Origin: SZAS-7 sp964514655
GTDB taxonomy: Bacteria; Chlamydiota; Chlamydiia; Chlamydiales; FEN-1388
Assembly (NCBI GenBank): GCA_964514655.1
Contig: CAZEQY010000010.1
Span: 1 to 64,000 of the forward strand
DNA length: 64,000 nt
Direction of reading: 5' to 3'
Under the pieces are notes generated by a model, which saw only the letters and a list, made by a program, of their open reading frames with translations, did no database searches and was not told where the DNA came from. Position numbers and translations under genes: made by a program. Shown here piece after piece: positions 1-8,410 of this stretch (position 1 is its first letter; each line of letters starts with the position of its first letter).

Positions 1-51
1 GTTCTAGGAAAAGAGAAAAAACATCTTGCAACTTTAATGCGCAATTAGAGA

Positions 52-76
52 ACCCCGTTTTTGACCCCGTTTTTCT
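52..76. repeat. ACGGGGTC repeat, two units
   Basis: Two direct copies of a unit reading gaccccgttttt. The same unit recurs several times at 3297-3369, in both orientations. The two sites bracket the accessory genes between them. Nothing coding is visible in the first 512 bases; the rest of that stretch holds a palindrome (183-282) and a promoter (476-505). Confidence 0.75.
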
Positions 77-182
77 GTATCATCTTGTGATTATTCGGCC
101 TTATTCACCTTTTCGGGCAAAACATGGGAAGAAAATAGAAGCTTTGCCCTGCTTTGATGCATTCTCAGGAAGGTTCTTTTCT

Positions 183-282
183 ATTAATAAAAACAGGATC
201 ACCAGGATCAACAGGATAGGAAAAAATATTTATCTTTTATCCTGCATATCCTGGAGATCCTGGTGATCCTGTTTTTATTAAT
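183..282. repeat. 100-bp palindrome built from CAGGATNNN units
   Basis: The outer 27 bases of each arm are perfectly complementary, starting with ATTAATAAAAACAGGATC. Inward, each arm is made of 9-base units with fixed CAGGAT and three variable bases: CAC, CAA and AGG on the left; CAC, CTC and ATG on the right when read as reverse complement. A short AT-rich loop lies between. The same 6+3 design with another core is seen at 52495-52599. It would fold as a long hairpin in RNA or a cruciform in DNA. Confidence 0.85.
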
Positions 283-475
283 TGACCGCACACCGTCTCA
301 GCCCACCCTTAGAGCACGGCGAAGCTAACTATAAGATTGCAATTTTTGTGACCGAATATTTCCAAAGACAAGGTGAACAAGTGCGATTATTCCTTCACAG
401 ATAGAGCCAATGGACATGTTAATGATCGCGGGCAGCTCCTTGTCATATAGGCATGGCCCTAACCATTCGGCCTCC

Positions 476-505
476 TTGACTAAAAGATATAAAATAAGAT
501 ATTAT
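476..505 (+). promoter_or_regulatory. Sigma-70-like promoter for the kinase-fold/ART pair
   Basis: TTGACT at 476-481 and TATTAT at 500-505 with an 18-base spacer. The -10 box ends only 7 bases before the ATG at 513, so a transcript would start at or next to the start codon. No Shine-Dalgarno sequence precedes that ATG, which fits a leaderless mRNA. Confidence 0.5.
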
Positions 506-512
506 TTTTCTT

Positions 513-1400
513 ATGACTTCTGTTTCTTCGTTAATACATCAGATTGAACAGTCCTGCGCTGATTGGATGGGTTTATTTCGCAAGAGTTTTGAACCCAATA
601 AAGTAAAAACCTACACACTTGAACATCTGTATAACAAAGATGTGGCAACTACGAGTGCAGAGGTTGCAACTATGCAGCGTGTGCATAAAACGCTATGGGA
701 TGAAAGCGGCTTAGTTTGGGTGGGAAGATTGCCAGATGGCTGGTCAAAACATTCCGATTCATGGCGAACATATAACGTTGAAAACCTAGAATTTCCAGGT
801 TTTATCTTTAAATTTTGTAAGGGCGCAGGTGGCCGCGGAGTTCCCGCAGCCCACTTCTTACGCGTTCCTAAAGGCCAAGAAATTAAACAAGTTATCAAAG
901 ATGAGGGCCTAGACGAGCTTGAACTTGTAGAGGAACGACTCATTGCTCTAAAGCCCCAACAAGAACTGCAAAAAATGAATGAAGCCGAGCAGTGCTGCCA
1001 TTTTGTAGTTGCAAGCCGAAAGCTCAATCTAATGAGTGAATTTGAAACAATTGACGCATTAGCCGCGATGCCCGTGCAAAGACAGGTTAAAATTGCTACC
1101 CAAATCGCGCGCCTGATCTGCAGAACGGGCCTAGGCGACGTAGGCTTTCATAATATTCATATAAATAAAGAGACAGGTAAACCTGTGATTGTCGACACCG
1201 AGCCAGTATTTGGATCGTTACTCCTTGATGAACCACCAGAATTTTCCCACCAATACCCCCACACGCAAACCCTTTTACGAAGCTGCACAAATTCCGCCAC
1301 CATCCTAGCCGGCTTAAATAGCATGATCAGACCTAGCCTCCAGCAGAAACTCCCAATTTTCCAACAAGTTGCAGAAATTTATAAAAAACACATCAACTAA
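513..1400 (+). CDS. Hypothetical protein with kinase-like motifs
   Basis: A 295-residue protein I cannot name. Its C-terminal half carries a string like a protein-kinase or APH-type catalytic loop: Asp209 followed five residues later by Asn214 (GDVGFHNI), then Asp228 in VIVDTEP in the place of a metal-binding DFG-like Asp. A possible N-lobe lysine is Lys100 in FIFKF. There is no signal peptide or membrane segment. It is followed after 9 bases by the candidate ADP-ribosyltransferase gene, so the two are probably co-transcribed. The start has no ribosome-binding site but lies right behind a promoter. The kinase-fold reading is inference from spacing of D, N and D; a structure prediction could overturn it. 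Confidence 0.55.
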   Translation: MTSVSSLIHQIEQSCADWMGLFRKSFEPNKVKTYTLEHLYNKDVATTSAEVATMQRVHKTLWDESGLVWVGRLPDGWSKHSDSWRTYNVENLEFPGFIFKFCKGAGGRGVPAAHFLRVPKGQEIKQVIKDEGLDELELVEERLIALKPQQELQKMNEAEQCCHFVVASRKLNLMSEFETIDALAAMPVQRQVKIATQIARLICRTGLGDVGFHNIHINKETGKPVIVDTEPVFGSLLLDEPPEFSHQYPHTQTLLRSCTNSATILAGLNSMIRPSLQQKLPIFQQVAEIYKKHIN

Positions 1401-1409
1401 GGTGATGTT

Positions 1410-2495
1410 ATGTCCAGTTTTGTATTTCGATGTGCACATGCATTTAATGCCGCATATTACGAAAAAATTCTGCCAGAACCCTTACCAAAAAATAGCCCAC
1501 TCATCGCAAGGGTGAAGCAAGCAGCATATGGGGTATTTGTAAGAATAGCCTATGTTGCCCTACAAGCAACCTACGCTTTTGCCTCTTTTTTAGAATACCT
1601 AGAGCCCATAAAGCCACATCTTCCTGATATGGACGAGCTCCTAACCGCCTCTGTCACTAAAATACAAGCCCTATGGCGCCTAAATAATGAAATTTTACTT
1701 GGCGTAGTAGCAAAAAAGAATATTCCCCAATTTGGCTTTCATGGAACCAATGGCACTGGAATGCAAGGAATTTTAGAAAGCAGGTGTTCAGGTACACATG
1801 CCGATGGGTATATCTGGGTTGCAAGTTATGACTACCAGCTAGACCCAATTACAGCACTTGCCGACTTTTATACCATCGGAGAAAAAGCGCAAAGCTACGC
1901 CTTAGCTGATGATACCGGCGGCACTTTCACAGTTCTTACAAGGCGCGACCAGCGTCATTGTAAATATATTTGGTGCTCGCAGCGCGACGTATTGTGGGGA
2001 TGGGGAGAAGAACCGCAAGATAAGAAGCTGCTAAGCAGAGTGGAATCCCAATTTTTCTCTCTTATTTGGCGCAATAACATAAGTGACAATGCTAGTCGCA
2101 CCGAAAAGGCAGATGAGATATATAAAGGCGTTCGCATCAGCACAAAAGAGCTTTTTCCCGCCGATGAATTTCACGTGAAATTTGACGAGTCTACTTATGA
2201 TTCAGTCGTCAAGGGCCTCTTGAGAAATCAGGATAGAATATATAACTCCCACCTTATGAGGTCATTATTCTGCCGCCCCAACAGCCCAGATGCTCTAAGA
2301 CGGTACTGCCTAGCAGGACGCTTTCGCGCCCAAGAGCTCCTTTTTACTGCTTTTGAGCATCTACAAGTCTTAACACCCGCCAAGCTGCAACAAAAATGGC
2401 CAAAATACCAAAAAATCGGCCACTCTCTTATGCAAAATATCGCTCACGTCACCACCATATCCCAAGAAGAGCTGCGTAAAGTGGTCTACGCGTAA
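1410..2495 (+). CDS. Candidate ADP-ribosyltransferase-fold effector
   Basis: A 361-residue protein. Residues 109-139 read like the first half of a PARP/diphtheria-toxin-like ART core: FHGT (His111), then GIL, then GYIWVAS with Tyr134, followed by an Ala/Tyr-rich stretch and a beta-strand-like GGTFTVLT. A possible third motif is near ISTKELFP about 230 residues in. A hydrophobic helix lies at about 38-60, upstream of the putative catalytic part. Start ATG is preceded by an AAGGTG ribosome-binding site overlapping the stop of the upstream kinase-like gene. Effectors of this fold are common in intracellular bacteria. The catalytic glutamate is not securely placed, so activity is uncertain. Confidence 0.5.
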   Translation: MSSFVFRCAHAFNAAYYEKILPEPLPKNSPLIARVKQAAYGVFVRIAYVALQATYAFASFLEYLEPIKPHLPDMDELLTASVTKIQALWRLNNEILLGVVAKKNIPQFGFHGTNGTGMQGILESRCSGTHADGYIWVASYDYQLDPITALADFYTIGEKAQSYALADDTGGTFTVLTRRDQRHCKYIWCSQRDVLWGWGEEPQDKKLLSRVESQFFSLIWRNNISDNASRTEKADEIYKGVRISTKELFPADEFHVKFDESTYDSVVKGLLRNQDRIYNSHLMRSLFCRPNSPDALRRYCLAGRFRAQELLFTAFEHLQVLTPAKLQQKWPKYQKIGHSLMQNIAHVTTISQEELRKVVYA

Positions 2496-2636
2496 AACCC
2501 TAGCCATATTTTCTGTTATTGCGCTTAGCTTTGCCTTAGAGCCCGTTTTTCTGACACAAATTCAGCGAATTTTGTTACTGACTTTGTGCAACTCACTTGC
2601 TTCTTGTAATTAGAAAACTCCGCGATGACGTGATGA

Positions 2637-3185
2637 CTATTGGGGGTTTCTATGATACTGTGAGAAGCAGCTTCTCAGAGAACTGCCAACTAATGCCCAG
2701 CTAAGGTTGCTAAGGATTAAAAATTCTGTTCCCAAAACATTGTATGTCCATAATGATTGCTTAAGCTCTTCGCAGGAGGTAAGGTTGGCAAACATTCTGC
2801 CAGCACATGTAAGGCCGCAGTCATATGCAGCGGGATCTGCATAATTTGTAACAATTAGAACAGCTGTAGCAGTAGTCAGTAATGCAAGTGGCACAGCCCC
2901 TATGAGAGGTTGACCACAAACTTTCTCTTCCTTTTCATTCTTCGTCAACAAAAATCCAGAAAGAGTGCATAAGGTTGGCGTAAGGATGTATAAACACCTT
3001 GAGACAATTCCTGAATCACTTATGATAGCACCAGTCTGCCAAGAGCAGGTGCTATTAGTAAGTACTTCCTGGCATTTTGCGCCTATCTGTGTGATGTCAT
3101 CTTGATTCCACGTTTCTACTACCTGTGTCATAACTGTTGCTGCAACTGATGCAGCCGCTGAGAAGATCCCAATCGCATAATTCAT
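2637..3185 (-). CDS. Cys-rich four-helix membrane protein
   Basis: 182 residues with four hydrophobic stretches at about 3-22, 60-80, 92-114 and 146-168, and nine cysteines, most of them in the loops (38, 47, 64, 73, 90, 123, 127, 138, 173). The arrangement recalls a tetraspan protein with disulfide-bonded external loops. Paired hydrophobic hairpins are also a mark of chlamydial inclusion-membrane proteins, so that is a possible role. A GGAGGG ribosome-binding site lies just before the ATG. No family was recognised. It stands alone between two repeat tracts. Confidence 0.6.
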   Translation of the reverse strand: MNYAIGIFSAAASVAATVMTQVVETWNQDDITQIGAKCQEVLTNSTCSWQTGAIISDSGIVSRCLYILTPTLCTLSGFLLTKNEKEEKVCGQPLIGAVPLALLTTATAVLIVTNYADPAAYDCGLTCAGRMFANLTSCEELKQSLWTYNVLGTEFLILSNLSWALVGSSLRSCFSQYHRNPQ

Positions 3186-3296
3186 ATACCCTCCATAGAC
3201 CGTTGAAATGATGTGTGGATAGTACTATAATAAGGGATCTCATTGCACTATTTTGTTATTAAAACAGTAAGTTTTCCAAAATATCAGCCCTTGATG

Positions 3297-3369
3297 AAAA
3301 CGGGGTCAGAAACGGGGTCAAACGGGGTCAAACGGGGTCCGGCCTGACCCCGTTTTTGACCCCGTTTTC
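3297..3369. repeat. ACGGGGTC repeat array with inverted copies
   Basis: Four direct units of (A)AACGGGGTC with 10-12 base spacing, a short GGCC centre, then two units in the opposite orientation. This forms a hairpin just past the 3' end of kdpD (minus strand). The same unit is present at 52-76. It is not a CRISPR: units are too short and there are no spacers. Confidence 0.85.
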
Positions 3370-3402
3370 TCTTTAACTTGTCGCTGGAAGGGGTACATGC
3401 CA

Positions 3403-5859
3403 CTAGGCCTGTACTGGAAGTGAAAGGGTAAATTTGGTGCGGTGGGGGTGCATTATTTCTTGGGTCAGCGTGCCTTTGTGGTCGCGGGCGATGACTTTGG
3501 CAACGGCTATACCCCAAATATCTTTATCCGAGCTTACGCCCGGATGTTCTATTGTAAGTACAACAGTGTTACTTGACGAGAAGGCCGTAATTTGGATGGG
3601 TAAGTGCCGAGGTGCAGTTTCACAAGCATGTGTAAGGAGGTTGTGTAGCAAAAGTTCTATTCTAGAGCGGTCGAGCTTCATTTTGGGGAGGTGTGTTGTA
3701 ATTGTAAGTTGGAGGATAGCGTCTGGGTAGTTTTTTTGTGCCTCTTCGACAAGCTCTTCAATGATATTTTTTATATTGACCGACTCTAGGTGTTGGGGGG
3801 CAATGCGTGCTTGAAATGCCGAATCTAAGTTAAAGGGAGTTGTTTTGCCAATTGCTAAGGACTCTAGCATCTGATCATAAATCCTTTCAGCCTGCGCTAA
3901 AAGCTCGTTTTCGCGCTCTTGTTCCTCGGTGAATCGTCGTTCAAGATAGTATGCAAGCTGCTGACTTGCTGAGTAGAGGAAGGTTCTTTCTTGGAATGAG
4001 AGAGGCTCATTGTATAAAGAGCGGTATGTTAAGACGCCTACAATCTCGTTATATCCCTTTAGAGGGATGTAGAGGTTACTAGAGGCAGCAAGGGTGTCTG
4101 TAGACCATCCAGCTTCCTTGCCATTTTCAAAAACCCAAGCAGCTGTTGCCTGCTCTTTGGGGTTAGCTTCAGCGTCAAATTGTAATCCATTTCCTTGACG
4201 TTTGATTATAAATTTCACTGTACCATCTAGGACGCTTTCTAACTGAAGCTTCACAGCCTCAACAATTTCTCTTGAGGTAGGAGAAATGGCAATAAGACGA
4301 ACGATTTCATAGAGTGCATGGGCAGTTTCTTCTCTTTTGATAAGCAGTTCTCTATTTTTCCTTCCGCGGTCGGTAAGAGAGCCTGTCATGATGGCTGTTA
4401 GCATATAGAGCAGAAGAAGCACTGTGTCTTCGTTGTTGGTTATTACAAATGATCCCACAGGAGGGATAAAAAAATAGTCCCAGACAACTCCATAGAGGAT
4501 AGCCCCAAAAAATACAGGCCCTTTTGTATAAAATAGGCTGAGTAATGAAATGCCAATAAGAAATACAAATCCCACAATTTTATAGCCCACGTATGGATCT
4601 AGAAATAGATTGAGCGCGGTAAGGAGCACCACCCACCAAAAGATCTGGATGTAGGGCACTTCAGAACCCGATCTTTGAGAGCTTTTTCGAGGCTTTTTTT
4701 CTTTATATACTCGCTCGCTAGCTGCCTGTCTTATGACATGGATGTCAAGGTCGCTACATTCTGTTGCTAAGCGGTCTACGATGGATTTTCGTTTCCATAA
4801 CCCAAAAATTGGCTTAGAGGGTGAGCGCCCTACAATAATTTGCGTAACCTGCTTTTGCCTTGCAATGCGTTCGATGGCTGTAACAACGTCAGGATCTTGC
4901 GTGCTAACTACTTCAGCTCCCAAATCCCTTGCAAGAGCAAGGTTTTTGGTGAGCATCTGGGCATCTTCTGGTTCTAGTTCGAGGCCAGTATCTACGTGAA
5001 CGGCAATCCATGGCGCGTTCAGCTGAAAGGCAAGTCGCCGTGAAGTTCGAATAAGCTTTTGAGAGAGGGGGCTATGGCTTACAGCAACTAACAGGCGCTC
5101 TCTTGGCTTCCAGTCATTTGCTCGCTCTATTGTTGAAACCATGCCTCGAAGGTCATGATCCACCTTTTCAGCTGCAAAGCGTAGTGCAATTTCGCGAAGG
5201 GCTGTTAAGCGGTCTTCCTGAAAAAAATGAACTCTTGCAATTTCTGCTTGATCGCCAAGATAGACCTTTCCTTCTTTAAGACGCTCTAAGAGCTCTTGGG
5301 GTGTAAGGTCGATCATTTCAATGTACGCGGCATTTTCAAGGATGCTGTCGGGCACTGTTTCTCGAATAGTAATGCCGCTAATTGTTTCTATAACTTCTTT
5401 CAGGCTTTCAATATGCTGTACGTTGAGTGTTGTTATAACATTGATGCCATTATCCAGTATTTCTTCCACATCTTGCCAGCGTTTTGGATGACGCGTGCCC
5501 GGAATATTACTGTGAGCAAGTTCATCAATTAAAACTGTGTCTGGCTTTAGAGCTAATATTTTTTCTAAGTCAAGCTCTTCAAACGTTGAGCCTTTATATT
5601 CAAGTCGGATAAGAGGAAGCACTGTAAGGCCATGTACTAGCGCTTCAGTTTCCTTTCTGCCATGGGTGTTTACTATGCCCACAACAACACCTCGCCCTTC
5701 GTTCTGAAGCTTGTGGGCAAATTCGAGCATGGCATAGGTTTTGCCAACGCCTGCTGCCATCCCTAAAAAGATTTTAAGCTGTCCTCGACGGGCACTTTTT
5801 TCTTCGTGGGTTACAGCTTTTAAAAGCTCATCAGGATTTGGTCTATCTTCTTCCATCAT
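3403..5859 (-). CDS. kdpD: KdpD potassium sensor, kinase core degenerate
   Basis: 818 residues; E. coli KdpD has 894. The N-terminal KdpD domain is intact with P-loop GMAAGVGKT (33-41) and a Walker-B-like LIDELAHSN. A universal-stress-protein domain, four membrane helices and a GAF domain follow. The C-terminal histidine kinase is eroded. Where the H-box SHDLRTP is expected the protein reads LAIGKTTPF (668-676), so the phosphoacceptor histidine is gone, and most of the dimerisation domain is missing. The N-box survives loosely (NLLTHA, 740-745), but the DxGxG motif reads EHPGVS and the second glycine motif is lost. It overlaps kdpC by 4 bases. No kdpE lies downstream. It may act as a ligand-binding regulator without phosphotransfer. 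Confidence 0.93.
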   Translation of the reverse strand: MMEEDRPNPDELLKAVTHEEKSARRGQLKIFLGMAAGVGKTYAMLEFAHKLQNEGRGVVVGIVNTHGRKETEALVHGLTVLPLIRLEYKGSTFEELDLEKILALKPDTVLIDELAHSNIPGTRHPKRWQDVEEILDNGINVITTLNVQHIESLKEVIETISGITIRETVPDSILENAAYIEMIDLTPQELLERLKEGKVYLGDQAEIARVHFFQEDRLTALREIALRFAAEKVDHDLRGMVSTIERANDWKPRERLLVAVSHSPLSQKLIRTSRRLAFQLNAPWIAVHVDTGLELEPEDAQMLTKNLALARDLGAEVVSTQDPDVVTAIERIARQKQVTQIIVGRSPSKPIFGLWKRKSIVDRLATECSDLDIHVIRQAASERVYKEKKPRKSSQRSGSEVPYIQIFWWVVLLTALNLFLDPYVGYKIVGFVFLIGISLLSLFYTKGPVFFGAILYGVVWDYFFIPPVGSFVITNNEDTVLLLLYMLTAIMTGSLTDRGRKNRELLIKREETAHALYEIVRLIAISPTSREIVEAVKLQLESVLDGTVKFIIKRQGNGLQFDAEANPKEQATAAWVFENGKEAGWSTDTLAASSNLYIPLKGYNEIVGVLTYRSLYNEPLSFQERTFLYSASQQLAYYLERRFTEEQERENELLAQAERIYDQMLESLAIGKTTPFNLDSAFQARIAPQHLESVNIKNIIEELVEEAQKNYPDAILQLTITTHLPKMKLDRSRIELLLHNLLTHACETAPRHLPIQITAFSSSNTVVLTIEHPGVSSDKDIWGIAVAKVIARDHKGTLTQEIMHPHRTKFTLSLPVQA

Positions 5860-6362
5860 TTCAGCTCATCAAGAGCAAGATTAAGTTCTAATACATTAAC
5901 GCAAGGCCGTCCGAGAAGCTGCTTTTCAATATGGTGGTCAACAAGTGCTATAAGCTTGTCTTTAGGTAGAGCTCTTGCCTTTGCTATCCGTTCAATTTGG
6001 TAGTATGCGGTATGTGGACTAATATGAGGATCGAGGCCACTTGCTGAGGTGTAGAGCAGCTCGCTAGGAGCATCGGAAGAATATTTGGCCTTTCGTTCAT
6101 TGACTGCTTTTTTTAAGGCGGGGCTTATAGGGCCAAGGTTTGAGCCTCCAGAGGCAAGAGCGTTATAGTCACCATTAGAGGGTCTTGGCCAGAAGTAGTT
6201 ATCGCTTGTAAATTTTTGAGCAATGAGTTTGGATCCAACATTTTTGATAAAGCTGCCTTCTGCTTTATGGTTCATTGTTGTTTTTGCGATAACCGTGATA
6301 ACTGCAGGATAAATGATGCCTGTTAGAATCCACAGCAAAAGAAACATCTTAACACATTTCAT
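5856..6362 (-). CDS. kdpC: Potassium-transporting ATPase subunit KdpC
   Basis: 168 residues. One N-terminal membrane helix (about 5-27) is followed by the soluble domain with the family signatures FWPRPSNGDYNALASGGSN and SGLDPHISPHTA. KdpC docks to KdpB at the membrane and raises the affinity for ATP and potassium. Start and stop codons overlap those of kdpB and kdpD by 4 bases each, so the operon is translationally coupled. Confidence 0.96.
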   Translation of the reverse strand: MKCVKMFLLLWILTGIIYPAVITVIAKTTMNHKAEGSFIKNVGSKLIAQKFTSDNYFWPRPSNGDYNALASGGSNLGPISPALKKAVNERKAKYSSDAPSELLYTSASGLDPHISPHTAYYQIERIAKARALPKDKLIALVDHHIEKQLLGRPCVNVLELNLALDELK

Positions 6363-8410
6363 ACACTTGCTCCTAATGTGGTGAGGCAGGTGTCGATTAT
6401 CTTAATACCAATAAAGGGAGCGATAATTCCGCCTACTCCGTAGATGAGGATGTTTTTTCGTAAAAGTTCATGAGCAGTTTGAGCTTCATAGCGAACGCCC
6501 CGAAGCGATAGTGGTATAAGGGCAATGATGATTAAGGCATTAAAGATTACTGCGCTTAAAATGGCGCTAAAAGGGGATTTTAGTGCCATTATGTTGAGCA
6601 CACTTAAAGGGCCTTCACCGTGAGTTGCATAGAGGGTGCTAAAGATAGCAGGGATTATGGCAAAGTATTTTGCCACATCGTTAGCAATGCTAAAGGTGGT
6701 AAGGGCGCCTCGTGTCATAAGAAGCTGCTTTCCTACGTAAACAATGTCTAAAAGCTTTGTGGGGTTGCTGTCGAGGTCCACCATATTGCCGGCTTCTCGA
6801 GAAGCTTGTGTGCCTGTGTTCATAGCAACGCCAACATCAGACTGTGCTAACGCTGGGGCGTCGTTTGTTCCGTCACCAGTCATTGCTACAAGATGACCTA
6901 AGCTTTGTTCTTTTTTTATAAGGGCAAGCTTCATTTCGGGAGTTGCTTCGGCAATGTAGTCATCAACCCCGGCTTCAGCAGCAATAGCAGCTGCAGTTAA
7001 AGGGTTGTCTCCTGTAACCATCACCGTGCGAATGCCCATTTTGCGCATCTTGGCAAAACGCTCTTTGATGCCGCCTTTTACGATGTCTTTTAAGTAAATG
7101 ATCCCCATAACGCGAGAACCATCACTTACAAGAAGAGGGGTGCCACCAGATTGCGAAATGCGTTGAATGACAGCGTCAAGCTCTTTCGGATAGGTGCCAC
7201 CAAGCGCTTCTATGTGTGCTTTAATAGCGTCTACAGCCCCTTTTCGAATCGTGCGTCGTTCGTGATTGGAAAAGTCAAGGCCGCTAAGGCGCGTCTTTGC
7301 TGAAAAGGGAATAAAGGTAGACTTTGCAGGAACTAGTGATTCGGCACGTAAGTTGTGACGCGTTTTAGCAAGTACAACAATAGACCTTCCTTCTGGAGTT
7401 TCATCTGCAATTGATGCAAGCTGTGATACAGTTGCAAGGTCAGTTTCTGATACTCCAGGTGCTGGAATAAACTCGGTAGCTTGCCTGTTGCCCATGGTTA
7501 TGGTGCCAGTTTTATCAAGTATCAGAACGTCGATATCGCCAGCAGCTTCTACAGAGCGGCCACTTTTTGCAATTACGTTGCAGCGAATGAGACGGTCCAT
7601 TCCCGCAATGCCGACAGCAGAAAGAAGCGCACTTATCGTAGTCGGAATAAGGCAGACTAAGAGCGCTATAAGTACTGGAATTGTCACGATCTGTGAAAGG
7701 TCTTGCTTTGCAGCATCAGCGCTATAATCTGCAAAGAATTTTAAGGATGCTGTGGTTAATAAAAAAATAATTGTAAGACCTGAGAGTACGATGTGAAGGG
7801 CAATTTCGTTAGGTGTTCGTTGTCTTTTTGCGCCTTCAATCAAAGCGATCATGCGGTCTAAAAAGCTGTGGCCGGCATCTTGCGTAACTTGGATTGTTAT
7901 TTGGTCACTTACGACCTTTGTACCAGCTGTGACAGCGCTTCTATCGCCGCCACTTTCGCGAATGACGGGTGCAGATTCTCCCGTTATTGCCGACTCATCG
8001 ACAGTCGCAATGCCTTCAATGACATCGCCGTCTGCTGGAATAATGTCATGCGCTCTACAGATTACGATATCGCCTTTTTTGAGCGTTGTAGCCATTACCT
8101 GTATCTCTTTACCATCAACAAGCTTGTTCGCAGAGCTTACGCTTTGCGTTTTGCGAAGGCAAGCGGCTTGGGCTTTACCTCTACTTTCAGCAACAGCTTG
8201 AGCAAAGTTTGCAAAGAGAACCGTAAACCAAAGCCATAAGGTGATTTGGAGGTTAAATTGTGAATAGCCATTTTCTAAAAAGAGGTATAGAGTGCTAAAA
8301 ATGGCTCCAAGATAGGTTACAAACATGACAGGATTTTTCACCTGCACTTGAGGTGTAAGCATCTTAAAGCTATCTTTAGTGGACTGTACAGCTTGCTGCA
8401 AGGTGATCAT
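6359..8410 (-). CDS. kdpB: Potassium-transporting P-type ATPase subunit KdpB
   Basis: 683 residues, full length for the family. The P-type ATPase motifs are all present: TGES at 143-146 (dephosphorylation loop), DKTGTIT with phosphorylated Asp299, and the hinge GDGTNDAPAL. Membrane helices flank the cytosolic A, P and N domains. It energises potassium uptake through KdpA. It overlaps kdpA and kdpC by 4 bases. Confidence 0.98.
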   Translation of the reverse strand: MITLQQAVQSTKDSFKMLTPQVQVKNPVMFVTYLGAIFSTLYLFLENGYSQFNLQITLWLWFTVLFANFAQAVAESRGKAQAACLRKTQSVSSANKLVDGKEIQVMATTLKKGDIVICRAHDIIPADGDVIEGIATVDESAITGESAPVIRESGGDRSAVTAGTKVVSDQITIQVTQDAGHSFLDRMIALIEGAKRQRTPNEIALHIVLSGLTIIFLLTTASLKFFADYSADAAKQDLSQIVTIPVLIALLVCLIPTTISALLSAVGIAGMDRLIRCNVIAKSGRSVEAAGDIDVLILDKTGTITMGNRQATEFIPAPGVSETDLATVSQLASIADETPEGRSIVVLAKTRHNLRAESLVPAKSTFIPFSAKTRLSGLDFSNHERRTIRKGAVDAIKAHIEALGGTYPKELDAVIQRISQSGGTPLLVSDGSRVMGIIYLKDIVKGGIKERFAKMRKMGIRTVMVTGDNPLTAAAIAAEAGVDDYIAEATPEMKLALIKKEQSLGHLVAMTGDGTNDAPALAQSDVGVAMNTGTQASREAGNMVDLDSNPTKLLDIVYVGKQLLMTRGALTTFSIANDVAKYFAIIPAIFSTLYATHGEGPLSVLNIMALKSPFSAILSAVIFNALIIIALIPLSLRGVRYEAQTAHELLRKNILIYGVGGIIAPFIGIKIIDTCLTTLGASV

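Noticed and set aside
3297..3369. CRISPR-like array of ACGGGGTC units
   Set aside because: Units are only 10-12 bases, adjoining, partly inverted, with no spacers and no cas genes.
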